A stretch of 64,000 bases of DNA from an uncultured Amylibacter sp. GTDB taxonomy: Bacteria > Pseudomonadota > Alphaproteobacteria > Rhodobacterales > Rhodobacteraceae. Under the pieces are notes generated by a model. The model had not been told where the DNA came from and made no database searches. It saw nothing but the letters and a program-made list of their open reading frames with translations. The stretch is taken from positions 2,132,501-2,196,500 of the forward strand of contig OY365738.1 of NCBI GenBank assembly GCA_959347345.1, in the 5' to 3' direction. A program made the translations under genes and the position numbers. This document shows positions 17,874 to 27,356 of this stretch, one piece after another (within the stretch, counting starts at the first letter, position 1; every line of letters begins with the position of its first letter).

Positions 17874-18958
17874 AACGCACGTCCTTCAAAATCAATTCGC
17901 GGGTCAATCCAAATATAGGTTAAGTCCGAAATCAAACGCACCAGTAAGCCAATCAATCCAAAGAAATACAGCGTGCCGAATAACACCGGATAATCGCGAT
18001 TAACGGCGGATTCATAGCCCAAACGCCCCAGACCATCCAAAGAAAACACGATTTCTATAATCAGGGAAGAGCCGAAAAACACCCCGATAAACGCCGAGGG
18101 AAACCCGGCAATAACTATCAGCATAGCGTTGCGAAACACATGGCGATAAAAAACTGCCCGTTCATTCAAACCTTTGGCGCGGGCGGTCATCACGTATAAT
18201 TTCCCCAGCTCGTCCAAAAACGCGTTCTTTGTTAAAAGCGTTAGCGTGGCAAAGGCGGCGATGGTAGAGGCCGTGACGGGCAAAACAATATGCCATAAAT
18301 AATCCGCTATTTGCCCGCCGATGCTGAGCGTATCAAAATTATCGCTCGTCAATCCACGCAGGGGAAACCATTGAAAGTACGAACCCCCCGCAAACATAAC
18401 CACCAGAATAATCGCGAATAAAAATCCGGGAATGGCGTAGGCGAAGATGATGATAGAACTGCTCCACACATCAAAACGGCCGCCGTCATGCACCGCCTTT
18501 CTAATCCCCAAAGGAATAGAAATCAGATAGGCCAGCAGGGTTGACCACAGACCCAAAGTAATAGACACAGGCATTTTTTCCAGCACCAAATCAATGACAG
18601 AGATGGAGCGAAAATAGCTCTCGCCAAAATCAAATCGCAGATAGTTGCCCATCATCAGGGCGAATCGCTGGGCGGGCGGTTTGTCAAAGCCAAATTGTTT
18701 TTCCAAATCTTCAATAAACCCATCGGGCAAGCCCCGCGCCCCTTGATAACTGGATTCGTTTTGCTGACCGCCACTGCCGACTCCATCGCCGCCACCGCCA
18801 CTGATACGGTCGGTTGCGCTGCTTTCATCGTCCAGTTGGCTGAGGATTTGTTCGATAGGCCCGCCAGGCAGGAACTGCACCAAGGCGAAGTTGATAACCA
18901 TAATACCAAGGATTGTTGGCACCATAAATAAAAGACGGCGAAAGATATAGGCGAGCAT
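17870..18958 (-). CDS. yejB: Peptide ABC transporter permease YejB
   Basis: A 362-residue permease of the DppB/OppB type. The N-terminal helix (MLAYIFRRLLFMVPTIL) is followed by a hydrophilic Gly/Ser-rich insertion at about residues 45-75, a feature of YejB proteins, and five further membrane helices. The coupling-loop motif TARAKGLNERAVFYRHVFRN lies around 245-265. It overlaps yejE by four bases downstream and lies 19 bp after yejA. Expected role: inner-membrane channel half for imported peptides. Confidence 0.93.
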   Translation of the reverse strand: MLAYIFRRLLFMVPTILGIMVINFALVQFLPGGPIEQILSQLDDESSATDRISGGGGDGVGSGGQQNESSYQGARGLPDGFIEDLEKQFGFDKPPAQRFALMMGNYLRFDFGESYFRSISVIDLVLEKMPVSITLGLWSTLLAYLISIPLGIRKAVHDGGRFDVWSSSIIIFAYAIPGFLFAIILVVMFAGGSYFQWFPLRGLTSDNFDTLSIGGQIADYLWHIVLPVTASTIAAFATLTLLTKNAFLDELGKLYVMTARAKGLNERAVFYRHVFRNAMLIVIAGFPSAFIGVFFGSSLIIEIVFSLDGLGRLGYESAVNRDYPVLFGTLYFFGLIGLLVRLISDLTYIWIDPRIDFEGRAL

Positions 18959-18977
18959 ACGGGGTATCCCTGTTGGG

Positions 18978-20870
18978 TTATTTTATTGCGCCAACTTCTT
19001 TTAGCTTGTCGTATTTTTCTTGGCTAAACCACCAGAAATCAGCCTCACCCATCGCAAACGGGGGCAGGGTTTCAGGATGCTCATAAATATCCAAATAAGC
19101 GATATTATGATAGGGATTGTACCATTGTGGCACCCAAATATGCATCGCCCGCAAAGCACGATCCAGCGCATGAACGGTGTAGGTTAGCTGTTCACGGTCA
19201 TTGGTTGTTTCAATCTTTTTCAATAACGCATCAATGGCAGGATTCGCCAGACCAGACAGGTTGGAAGAGCCAGCCGTGTCCGCCGATTCACTGCTGAAAA
19301 TACTGCGCAATTCTATCCCAGGGGTTTGGGACATGGAAAATCGCCCGATGACAATATCGTAATCAAAGGCGCGTGTGCGTTCGGTCGCTTGGGCGGAATC
19401 GACATTGAGTAAAGTGGCATCTATCCCAAGGCGATTTAGGTTTTCAATATAGGGGTTTATGATACGCTCAAAACTCGGGCTGTCTTCCAGAAATTCTACC
19501 GTGAGAGTTTCGCCCGCCGCGTTGCGCCGTTTGCCGTCTTGAATCGTCCAGCCCGCCGCGTCCAGCAGTGCGCCAGCTTCGCGCGAAAGCGCGCGGTCTA
19601 GTTTGTTTATAGTGGAAATCTTGGGGGTAAAGGCGGGTTCGGTGAAAACCGATTCGGGCAAATCCGCGCGGAGCGGTTGTAAAATCGCCAACTCCTCGGC
19701 ACTGGGCATGCCTGTCGCTTGCAGAATATCGGAGTTTTCCCAAAAGCTATCCGTGCGACGGTACAGCCCATAAAACAAGGTTTTATTTGACCATTCAAAG
19801 TTAAACATCATGCCAATCGCGCGGCGCACACGCGGGTCTTGGAATTTGTCTTTGCGCATATTAAACCAGAAACCCTGCGTGCCAGAAGGACGACCATCGG
19901 GGAGTTGTTTGCGTATCACCCAGCCCTTTTCCAACGCGGGGAAATTATAGGAAGTCGCCCAAATTTTGGATTGATGTTCTATGCGGAAATTATAATTGCC
20001 GCCTTTAAACCCTTCAAAAGCGGAAGTATAATCGGTATAATACTCAATAACTATCCTATCAAAATTATCGCGCCCGATGTTCAAATTCAAATCGCGCCCC
20101 CAATAATTCGGGTTGCGTTTGTAGGATACTTTCTTACCCGCAACAGCCTCTTCCAATAAATAGGGACCACTGCCAAGCGGGGGTTCCAGCGTGGATTCGG
20201 CGAAATCGCGGTCGGCATAATAGGCCTTTGAAAACACGGGCAAGCCCGCCGCCGCCAGTGGCAATTCTGCGTTATTTGATGTTTTCTTAAAGGTGTATTT
20301 CACGGTTAGGGGGTCTAAAGCCTCGACACTTTCAAAATCATCAAGGATGGTTTTGTAAATCGGGCGACCCTTTTCACGTAATACATTCAGGGAAAAAACC
20401 GCGTCTTCGGCGCGAACAGGGGTGCCGTCAGAAAACTGCGCTTCGGGGCGGATATGAAAAATAACCCACGAAAAATCGGACGGATATTCCACGGTATGCG
20501 CCAATAAACCATAGGACGAATCGGTTTCATCGGCAGTCCCAGCCATCATAGTTTCAAAGAACACAGAGGACAAACTGGCGGCTTGCCCTTTCAAAATATA
20601 CGGAGTCATCGAATCAAAAGTGCCAAAGCCCCAAGTGGAAAACGTGCCGCCTTTGGGCGCGTTTGGATTGACATAATCAAGGTGGGGGAAATCGCGGGGG
20701 TATTTCAAATCGCCCGCTTCGCCCGTGCCAAAAACCGACAGACCGTGGGATTTTATGATTCGCACCTCATCTTGGGCAAACGCGGGTGCGACCATAAGCG
20801 TGGCGATAAACGCCATAAAAACAAACAGCCAAGTGCCAAGCATAAATCGTGTGTGTGCCAGCGTTCGCAT
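18978..20870 (-). CDS. yejA: Periplasmic peptide-binding protein YejA of the YejABEF transporter
   Basis: A 630-residue SBP_bac_5-family binding protein. The N-terminus is a Sec signal peptide with cleavage expected after VAPAFA (about residue 32). Family features are visible: FSDGTPVRAEDAVFSLNVL near 125-145, GSGPYLLE near 235, and the C-terminal QWYNPYHNIAYLD. The length is that of YejA rather than shorter DppA/OppA proteins. It is the first transporter gene of the operon and begins two bases from the stop of the upstream cytochrome gene, so all five genes may be read together. It should capture oligopeptides in the periplasm and deliver them to YejBE. Confidence 0.93.
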   Translation of the reverse strand: MRTLAHTRFMLGTWLFVFMAFIATLMVAPAFAQDEVRIIKSHGLSVFGTGEAGDLKYPRDFPHLDYVNPNAPKGGTFSTWGFGTFDSMTPYILKGQAASLSSVFFETMMAGTADETDSSYGLLAHTVEYPSDFSWVIFHIRPEAQFSDGTPVRAEDAVFSLNVLREKGRPIYKTILDDFESVEALDPLTVKYTFKKTSNNAELPLAAAGLPVFSKAYYADRDFAESTLEPPLGSGPYLLEEAVAGKKVSYKRNPNYWGRDLNLNIGRDNFDRIVIEYYTDYTSAFEGFKGGNYNFRIEHQSKIWATSYNFPALEKGWVIRKQLPDGRPSGTQGFWFNMRKDKFQDPRVRRAIGMMFNFEWSNKTLFYGLYRRTDSFWENSDILQATGMPSAEELAILQPLRADLPESVFTEPAFTPKISTINKLDRALSREAGALLDAAGWTIQDGKRRNAAGETLTVEFLEDSPSFERIINPYIENLNRLGIDATLLNVDSAQATERTRAFDYDIVIGRFSMSQTPGIELRSIFSSESADTAGSSNLSGLANPAIDALLKKIETTNDREQLTYTVHALDRALRAMHIWVPQWYNPYHNIAYLDIYEHPETLPPFAMGEADFWWFSQEKYDKLKEVGAIK

Positions 20871-20871
20871 C

Positions 20872-21399
20872 CTATTGCCCCTGTAACGATTGCAGATATT
20901 TAATCAAATTAGCACGCTCGGAGGCTTTTTTCAATCCAGCAAAGTTCATCTTCGTGCCTTTGGCATAGCCACGTGGATTGGCGGAAAATTCATCCAATGC
21001 GTTAATATCCCAAACCCCGCCAAGGTCTGTTATCACGGCAGAATAGGCGAATCCCGCGACCGCACCCTTTGCCCGCCCAACGATTTGGTATAAATGCGGG
21101 CCAACACCATTCTGCCCGTCTTCCAATTTATGGCATGCTTTGCATTTGGCGAAAGTCCGCTTGCCCTTGCCCACATCAGCGGTTTCCAGCAATTCGGCGA
21201 TAGAGGGACCGTCCGCATCGGCGGTTTCAACCTCCGTATCCTCTACATTATAAATATCAGCAGGGGCGGCCGCGGTTTTTTCCCCATGCCCACCCGCACC
21301 AACATGATATATAGTCTCTGCCGTCCAACTTACCAAAAGATAAATCAGCAGAGCCCCGCATGCCGCGCCAACAATTTTCGTTGCTTCCATTGTATCCAT
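20872..21399 (-). CDS. Membrane-anchored class I cytochrome c (c552/CycM type)
   Basis: A 175-residue protein. Residues about 8-27 are a single uncleaved membrane anchor, followed by a flexible acidic/Ala-rich linker and a class I cytochrome domain. The heme site CKACH is at 86-90 and the likely axial methionine is Met151 in KGTKMNF. This layout matches the membrane-bound cytochrome c552 (CycM) of Paracoccus and relatives, which carries electrons from the bc1 complex to terminal oxidases. It is divergent from pheA across a 192-bp gap that must hold both promoters, and its stop lies directly against yejA. The adjacency to pheA is common in Rhodobacterales. Confidence 0.9.
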   Translation of the reverse strand: MDTMEATKIVGAACGALLIYLLVSWTAETIYHVGAGGHGEKTAAAPADIYNVEDTEVETADADGPSIAELLETADVGKGKRTFAKCKACHKLEDGQNGVGPHLYQIVGRAKGAVAGFAYSAVITDLGGVWDINALDEFSANPRGYAKGTKMNFAGLKKASERANLIKYLQSLQGQ

Positions 21400-21591
21400 G
21401 ATGTTCCACCCATAAATTGAGATTTGTTTTTACATATTTCTGTGTGGCGTTTATCATTTTTTTATTCTAAAAGGCAAGATGCAAAAGGGCTATTAGATGC
21501 GGATATTTTGAAAATTCTGTGAATAGGGCTTGTCAGTGTGGCAAACCTGCAATAAAACGGCGTGAAAATCGTATAAAATAAGGAAATAACT

Positions 21592-22461
21592 ATGGGTTTA
21601 TCTGGGAAAACATCGGCGGGGTCATCGGAATTAAAAATCGCTTTCCAAGGGGCGTTGGGCGCGTATTCGCACAAAGCCATCGCCGATTGCTATCCAAATG
21701 CTTGCGCGATAGCCTGTGATTCGTTTGAATCCGCGATATTGGCGGTGCAGCAGGGGCGTGCCGATTACGCCATGACTCCGATTGAGAATTCGATATACGG
21801 GCGGGTGCCTGATATCCATCGTTTGTTGCCCGAATCTGGGTTGCATATTATCGGCGAGCATTATGTTCGCGTGGAAATCAGCCTGTTGGCGGTGAAAGGT
21901 GCGCGTTTGGAACAGGTGAAAACTGCCCGTTCGCACCCCGTTTTGCTGGGGCAATGTGCCGAGTTTTTGCGTGGGCAAGGCATCGCCCCAATCAGTGATA
22001 TTGATACGGCGGGGGCGGCCGCACGGATTGCCGAATCGGGGGATAAGACTTGTGCTGCCTTAGCATCCAGTTTTGCCGCGGGGTTGTATGATTTGGATGT
22101 ATTGGCAGAGAATTTGGAAGACCATCGCCATAATACCACGCGGTTTGTCATTATCGCGCCCGAATCGGGGTTTATCGCTCGTGATAACGCAATGCGGGTG
22201 AAGACCAGTTTTATTTTCCGTGTGCGTAATATTCCTGCGGCTTTGTATAAGGCTTTGGGCGGGTTCGCCACGAACGGGGTGAATATGGTGAAGTTAGAGA
22301 GCTATATGCTGGATGGTAGCTTTGCCGCGACCCAGTTTTATGCAGATATTATTGGGCATCCAGAGGATGAAGAGGTGGCGCGGGCGTTAGACGAGCTGGG
22401 GTATTATACCGATATGGTGAAAATATTGGGGGTTTATCCTGCGGGTTTAACGGGGGATTAG
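21592..22461 (+). CDS. pheA: Prephenate dehydratase (phenylalanine biosynthesis)
   Basis: A 289-residue monofunctional enzyme converting prephenate to phenylpyruvate. The catalytic domain occupies residues about 15-195 and contains FQGALGAYSH, TPIENSIYG and the catalytic HNTTRF near 180-185. A C-terminal ACT domain (about 203-285, with the ESYMLDGSF segment) should bind phenylalanine for feedback inhibition. No chorismate mutase domain is present. The ATG at 21592 has AAGGA at 21580-21584, seven bases upstream. It converges on the YggS-type gene with only three bases between stop codons. Confidence 0.95.
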   Translation: MGLSGKTSAGSSELKIAFQGALGAYSHKAIADCYPNACAIACDSFESAILAVQQGRADYAMTPIENSIYGRVPDIHRLLPESGLHIIGEHYVRVEISLLAVKGARLEQVKTARSHPVLLGQCAEFLRGQGIAPISDIDTAGAAARIAESGDKTCAALASSFAAGLYDLDVLAENLEDHRHNTTRFVIIAPESGFIARDNAMRVKTSFIFRVRNIPAALYKALGGFATNGVNMVKLESYMLDGSFAATQFYADIIGHPEDEEVARALDELGYYTDMVKILGVYPAGLTGD

Positions 22462-22475
22462 TCGTTAAACCCCGC
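22441..22475. terminator. Imperfect inverted repeat across the converging pheA and yggS stops
   Basis: GCGGGTTTAACG pairs with CGTTAAACCCCGC (one bulged C) around an 10-base loop holding both stop codons. There is no clear T-run on either side, so it may be a weak bidirectional terminator or a coincidence of the coding ends. Confidence 0.35.
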
Positions 22476-23076
22476 GTTCCCCAAAAACCGCCGAGCCCAC
22501 ACGCAGATGCGTCGCCCCAAAAGCCAGCGCCGTTTCAAAATCCCCGCTCATCCCCATGGACAGCCCCGCCAGCCCATTTCGCACTGCCATTTTGCGCAAC
22601 AAAGCAAAGTGCAAAGACGGCTCATCCCCCACGGGGGGTATCACCATCAGCCCCTTAATCGGCAAATCCATCGCCCGACACACCGCCACAAAATCATCCA
22701 AATCCGCAGGCATAACTCCCGATTTTTGCGGTTCTTCGCCGGTATTCACCTGCACAAACAAATCGGGGGCGCGTCCCTGCGTTTGAACCTCTGTCGCTAT
22801 TTTATCCGCCAATTTCTGCCTATCCAACGAATGAATCGCGGCAAAAAATCCAACAGCCGCCTTTACCTTGTTCGTTTGCAACGGGCCGATAAGATGTACC
22901 GATATCCCCGCATATTCCGCCATTAAGGCTGGCCATTTATCCAAGGACTCCTGCACTTTGTTTTCGCCAAAAACGCGATGACCCGCCGCCAAAACGGCGA
23001 TAATCCGCTCAATCGGTTGCTGTTTGGATACGGCCAAAAGCTCCGCATCCCCCACTGCCCGTATTTTATTTTGCAC
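22465..23076 (-). CDS. YggS/PLPBP-family pyridoxal-phosphate homeostasis protein
   Basis: A 203-residue PLP-binding protein, slightly shorter than the usual 220-235 because of its N-terminus. The PLP lysine lies in LLAVSKQQP (Lys18), with FGENKVQE, HLIGPLQTNK, VNTGEEPQKSG and GMSGDFETA all conserved. The family buffers free PLP and affects amino- and keto-acid balance. The start is probably GTG at 23076; codons before it are in frame but contain no ATG, GTG or TTG. The gene directly follows the TPR-sulfotransferase gene on the same strand, whose stop is 6 bases upstream. Confidence 0.88.
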   Translation of the reverse strand: MQNKIRAVGDAELLAVSKQQPIERIIAVLAAGHRVFGENKVQESLDKWPALMAEYAGISVHLIGPLQTNKVKAAVGFFAAIHSLDRQKLADKIATEVQTQGRAPDLFVQVNTGEEPQKSGVMPADLDDFVAVCRAMDLPIKGLMVIPPVGDEPSLHFALLRKMAVRNGLAGLSMGMSGDFETALAFGATHLRVGSAVFGERGV

Positions 23077-23081
23077 GTCGG

Positions 23082-25238
23082 TTAGGATGATTCGCCCTCC
23101 TTTAACGCGTCAAATAAGGGGGCAAGGTCGGTTTCATACCGTTGCCACGCTTTTATTGACGATTGATAAATCGGTTGTCGCGCTTGATACAGGCTTAATG
23201 TGTTTATCTGGCGGTCGGTTTTGTGGAAATTCAAACAGTCCTCCTGCCAATCCAGCCCGCAAAAATCAATCAAACCCCGCGCTTGTTCCTCTGGCGCGGC
23301 GGTGAGACGTTCGTACTGAACCTCGTAAAACCGCCCGCCCAACAGCCCCCGCCAGAAATCAATCACCCGCAGAAACTGGTTGTAATACAGCCCCAAAGTC
23401 CGCAAATCATAGGCATAGCCGTGGGTATTTTCCATAAACCGATTGCGGTAAATGGACAAAAGATTGTCGCGTGGGTCGCGCCGAACGACTATAAACCGCG
23501 CCTTGGGCATCGCCGCCAAAATCAACCCCATCTGCATATAAGAGCTGATACCCTTATCGGTAATATGGCTGGCGTTTGGGAATAACGCGCCCAGTTGCTC
23601 GGCAATACTGGCACCGATAGCATGCAGGGAATCGCCCGTCACGCCGCGCCAATCAAAATCAATCTTATCCAAACGCCCCAGCACACGGCGAATCGCGATG
23701 GAGGTTGTGCCGATTTCGCCCCCACCCTCCACCAGCGTATGGCTGGCAAGGATTTGTTCGACCAAAGTCGTGCCAGAGCGCGGCATTCCACAGACAAAAA
23801 TCGGGGTCATATCGGCAAAACCCTGCCCGTCAAACTGCGATAAATCAAAGCCGTCAAAGGTGCGGATGAGGCTGTTCACCTCATCCACGCGGGTTTGAAT
23901 ATCATAGGGTTGGTTTTTCAAAATCAGATGATTCGCGGATTGCAAATAGGGGAAAACATGTTTGTAATCCTTCGTGTCTTCCAAGGCTTTTACAATAGAA
24001 AACCCAAGGTCGGCTTTTTTGTTATCCGCTAGAGTTTTATCGTCAAACAGGCCTCGCATTTGTTTGATTATCGGATCGTTTGGCGTTATTTTTTGCGAGG
24101 TCACGTAAAAATTGTAAAACCGAGGCTCTGTCGGGTCAATTTCCAACGCCTGTTTGAACAGGGCAATGCCTGCGTCAAACTGCCCAAGGGTGATTAAAAC
24201 TTTGCCCTTATCGGCAAGGGCGGCGGCAAAATCAGGGGTTTGCGCCAAGGCCGTATCAAAGGATTGCAACGCATTTTGCGGATCTTTTACATTGGTATAA
24301 GCATGCGCCAGATGAAAATATAAATCGGGGTTTTTTATCCCCTTATCGCGGGCGAGGCAGAGGTGTTCCACCGCCTGTTTCGGCTGTTTCAAATCGCGAT
24401 AACACAGACCAATAAGGCGATCAATCAACCCCGCTTTCGGCAGGTGTTTTTGCGCCGCGGTCAGGTGGTCAATCGCCCGTTGCCATTGGTTCTTGCGGGC
24501 AAAGGCACTGCCCAGCCCCAAAATCGGGTTCAGCATTTTGGGCGATAGCCCATAGGCACGGTGAAACAGGCGAATTGCGATATTAAAATTGCCCGCGTCC
24601 AGTTCCAAATCACCATAGTTGCTGTAGGCTTGGGCGAAGTTCGGCGCGATTTTTAACGCCCGTTCAAATTCGGCGCGGGCGGGCTGCGTTTGTCCCAAAC
24701 GGTGCAGGGCTTGCCCGATAATATCGGCAAGGACCGGCTCGTTCGGGTGTGCGGAATCCAACGCCCTTGCGCCCCGTTCCGCCGCGGCATAATCGCCCGC
24801 GTTCAGCGAGTCAATCAAGGGGTTAATATCGCTGCGTTTAATACCACGCATTGGGGCAAAGGCGATTTGACTGGTTTTATCCAGCTTTGTGCGAATCGCT
24901 GTTTTTGTTTGGTCGGGTAGGGCGGTTTTGGATAGGTGTTTTAACGCGGTTTTAATACGGGTTGCATCGGTTAAGATCCATAAAACCTCGGTATATTTTT
25001 GCCAAATCGCGGGCTCGTTTGGTTTTAATTCACTGGCGATTTGCAGGTGTTTGTGCGAATCTTCCATCTGGCCGACTTGCATGAAAATACTACCCGCCTG
25101 AAAATGAACCTCTGCTATATTTGGGTTGTGGGTGATAATATCGTTATAGATAGCCAAGGCACCAGCGAAATCCCCCGCTTTTTGACAAGACATGGCTTTT
25201 TGATAGTGGGCAGGGATTTGGGCAGGGTCAGTTATCAT
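23082..25238 (-). CDS. TPR-repeat protein with C-terminal sulfotransferase domain
   Basis: A 718-residue protein of two parts. Residues about 10-400 contain roughly ten tetratricopeptide-like repeats (for example the EPNEPAIW-like and GDYAAAERGARAL units), a scaffold for protein binding. Residues about 465-715 form a sulfotransferase domain: the 5'-phosphosulfate loop GMPRSGTTLVEQ near 483-494 and the 3'-phosphate site VVRRDPRDNLLSIYRNRF near 565-585, both needed to bind PAPS. There is no signal peptide or membrane helix, so it is probably cytoplasmic. The acceptor (protein, glycan or lipid) is not evident. It shares a strand and close spacing with the YggS-type gene. Confidence 0.85.
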   Translation of the reverse strand: MITDPAQIPAHYQKAMSCQKAGDFAGALAIYNDIITHNPNIAEVHFQAGSIFMQVGQMEDSHKHLQIASELKPNEPAIWQKYTEVLWILTDATRIKTALKHLSKTALPDQTKTAIRTKLDKTSQIAFAPMRGIKRSDINPLIDSLNAGDYAAAERGARALDSAHPNEPVLADIIGQALHRLGQTQPARAEFERALKIAPNFAQAYSNYGDLELDAGNFNIAIRLFHRAYGLSPKMLNPILGLGSAFARKNQWQRAIDHLTAAQKHLPKAGLIDRLIGLCYRDLKQPKQAVEHLCLARDKGIKNPDLYFHLAHAYTNVKDPQNALQSFDTALAQTPDFAAALADKGKVLITLGQFDAGIALFKQALEIDPTEPRFYNFYVTSQKITPNDPIIKQMRGLFDDKTLADNKKADLGFSIVKALEDTKDYKHVFPYLQSANHLILKNQPYDIQTRVDEVNSLIRTFDGFDLSQFDGQGFADMTPIFVCGMPRSGTTLVEQILASHTLVEGGGEIGTTSIAIRRVLGRLDKIDFDWRGVTGDSLHAIGASIAEQLGALFPNASHITDKGISSYMQMGLILAAMPKARFIVVRRDPRDNLLSIYRNRFMENTHGYAYDLRTLGLYYNQFLRVIDFWRGLLGGRFYEVQYERLTAAPEEQARGLIDFCGLDWQEDCLNFHKTDRQINTLSLYQARQPIYQSSIKAWQRYETDLAPLFDALKEGESS

Positions 25239-25304
25239 AGTGTCTTTTAACGAATCGGGGGGATTATATCAATAAAACAAACGCCAATAAAACGCCCTAA
25301 AATA

Positions 25305-25333
25305 AAAAGAGCGGGCGCGATGCCCGCTCTTTT
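25305..25333 (-). terminator. Rho-independent terminator after the porin gene
   Basis: A perfect 12-bp stem, AAAAGAGCGGGC (25305-25316) and GCCCGCTCTTTT (25322-25333), with a 5-base loop. It has A/T tails on both sides, so it can act in both directions. It lies 23 bp after the porin stop. Confidence 0.85.
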
Positions 25334-25355
25334 CAAAATCATAGGTTCAATAGAA

Positions 25356-26291
25356 CTAGAAGTTCAAGCTAAGACCAACAGAATACTGAAGGGCACCTTT
25401 GCCACCAGCACCATTGCTAGCACCACCGGAACCCAAACCACCTTGGATAACAGCACCACCGCTAAGCGCGTAGTTCACTGCCAAACCCCAGCCGTTGTTG
25501 CCATCGTTAGGGCCACTGGAGTAAGTTCCGTAGTTGAAGGATACAGCAAAGTCATTGATTGTATAACCAACACCCAAACCGATATGTGTACCGCCTTCGG
25601 CTGCACTACCTTGTGGTGTTGTAGAGTAGTTAAATACCAGATCAACGCCAGAGAATTTTGCAGTCGCACTCAAACCATAAAGGAAATCGTCGCCCGCGCT
25701 TTGCAAGCCAAGTCCAACGCCAAAGGAGGAGCGTTCGCCACCACCAAAGTCTAGTGCACCACCGATGCCCCAGCCAGCGTTTTCGTCAGAACCGTTAGCG
25801 AATTCCCAAGAAACAGCAATTTCAAAAATGCCGAACTGACGGTCATAACGCAAAATTTGGTCGTCGCCAGAAGATTTGCCGCTTCCGTCCGTGCCAGAGT
25901 TACCATTGTAACCAGCGTGTGCTGTGTGATCGTCAGCGATCAAAGTCAGCATGCCAACTTCGTCCAATACACGATCGAACGCACCGTCTGTATCACCCAT
26001 TGTCAATGTGCCGAAGCCAGTTGAAGAGATGAAGACAGAAACAGGAGAGTTCTTTTCAGAGATGCCATTAGAAACTTCGTCCAAATCGATGGTTGCACCG
26101 AATTGAAAGCCAGAATCGGTTGTGCCAACGCCACGGAAGTTTACGTCCATGTCAGAGTGATAACCAAGCGCGTCGTCTGCGTTTGTCCCTTGTGTGATAC
26201 CAGCTTCTGCTGTACCTGTTAGAGTTACTTCAGCGTGTGCAATACCGGCGACGGCAACAAGCGCTGTTGTAGAGATGAGTAGTTTTTTCAT
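25356..26291 (-). CDS. Outer-membrane porin, Rhodobacter type
   Basis: A 311-residue protein with a clear signal peptide (MKKLLISTTALVAVAGIAHA, cleaved after residue 20). The mature part alternates hydrophobic and polar residues, is rich in Gly/Asn/Ser, and ends with the outer-membrane insertion signal VGLSLNF (terminal Phe). The loop segment with DEVGMLTLIADDHT resembles the constriction loop of gram-negative porins. Codon use is biased compared with its neighbours, as expected for an abundant envelope protein. It is a single-gene unit: a strong terminator follows, and more than 500 bp of gene-free DNA precedes the start. It should form trimeric channels for small hydrophilic solutes. Confidence 0.9.
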   Translation of the reverse strand: MKKLLISTTALVAVAGIAHAEVTLTGTAEAGITQGTNADDALGYHSDMDVNFRGVGTTDSGFQFGATIDLDEVSNGISEKNSPVSVFISSTGFGTLTMGDTDGAFDRVLDEVGMLTLIADDHTAHAGYNGNSGTDGSGKSSGDDQILRYDRQFGIFEIAVSWEFANGSDENAGWGIGGALDFGGGERSSFGVGLGLQSAGDDFLYGLSATAKFSGVDLVFNYSTTPQGSAAEGGTHIGLGVGYTINDFAVSFNYGTYSSGPNDGNNGWGLAVNYALSGGAVIQGGLGSGGASNGAGGKGALQYSVGLSLNF

Positions 26292-26822
26292 TTTCTTTTC
26301 TTTCTCGTTTGTGAATTATAAATGAATAGCCCCGTTTTGGGGGTAATCGGGGTATCCGATCAAGTGATGACACATTCCTTTAATTCGCACATAAGTTCAA
26401 GGTAAAACAAAAAATTAATATAAGAGGTTTTACAATTTGATGCAATCTTGCCACAGTTTTTGGTTTGCTTATTATATCACCCTTATTTATAGGGGGTTCG
26501 GGATGGGGCTATGCAGGGGGTATTGTATCGGTTTTTTGCGGTTTGTAAAGGTCGGTGGGGGGATTTTGGGGGGATTTTGTGAAAATTGGGCGGAAATAAA
26601 ACACTTTTGGCGGTTTTATTGGTAAATATTTGGCAAGAATCAGGTGCGAATCGGGTAAGAATCGGTTTGGCAACCCGCCCGCGTACGCCCCCATTCACAC
26701 TATTGTTTGGCTATCCCCCTTATCCTCGCTTGTTTTTTCCCCAATAACCCTGTATTACACAGATTAAAATCGGGGCAAGCCCTCGGTTTATCCTAATTTC
26801 ACCCGATAAAGGTTTATCCAGT
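26292..26822. other. Gene-free region upstream of porin (531 bp)
   Basis: This region must contain the porin promoter on the minus strand and the promoter of the DUF3576 gene on the plus strand. It includes a G-rich stretch around 26,505-26,595. I see no convincing ORF, RNA gene or repeat array. Confidence 0.5.
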
Positions 26823-27356
26823 ATGATATGTTTTTCACGCACAAACACGGTTTTAATGACGGCTGCCATAGGGCTCTTGGCTTTTGTTTTGCTGGGATGC
26901 ACGGCATCTGGCAATGTTCCTGCGCATCCGATACCCACTAACCAAGAGGTTTTGCGCAATAACACCAATTCGCCGTTTAATAATGACGATCCTGGCGAGC
27001 GTAGAACGGCAGAGGTTGGGCGTGTCCAAGATATTTTCACCGATAACAAAGCTGGGGATAGCGTTCATGTCAATCGTTATTTATGGGCGGCGGCCTTGGA
27101 TGTGTTAGAGTTCCTGCCGTTGGAATCGGCTGATCCTTTTACCGGGCTTGTCATAACGGAATGGGGCAATCCGCCTGGCTCTGCCGATAAATACCGTGCG
27201 AATATCCATGTGATTGGGCCAGAATTGGATGCGGGCAATTTGCGTGTGTCTATTTATGATGAATCGGGGTTGGTGGGCGAGGATACGACTCGCCAGATAG
27301 AGGATGCTATCCTAACGCGGGCGCGACAGTTGCGGATTGGGCAAGCGGGACGCTAA
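26823..27356 (+). CDS. DUF3576-family lipoprotein
   Basis: A 177-residue exported protein. The N-terminus is a lipoprotein signal: hydrophobic residues 10-24 ending in LAFVLLGC, so Cys26 should be lipidated. The mature part matches the alphaproteobacterial DUF3576 pattern, with VNRYLWAAALDVLEFLPL and ITEWGNPPGSADKYRANIHV. The family has no known enzyme function; an outer-membrane assembly or envelope role is likely. The gene converges on gshA and the two coding ends overlap by four bases. Confidence 0.85.
   Translation: MICFSRTNTVLMTAAIGLLAFVLLGCTASGNVPAHPIPTNQEVLRNNTNSPFNNDDPGERRTAEVGRVQDIFTDNKAGDSVHVNRYLWAAALDVLEFLPLESADPFTGLVITEWGNPPGSADKYRANIHVIGPELDAGNLRVSIYDESGLVGEDTTRQIEDAILTRARQLRIGQAGR

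Noticed and set aside
26505..26595. G-rich tract as G-quadruplex regulatory element of the porin
   Set aside because: G-runs are irregular and interrupted by long T stretches; no support beyond composition.
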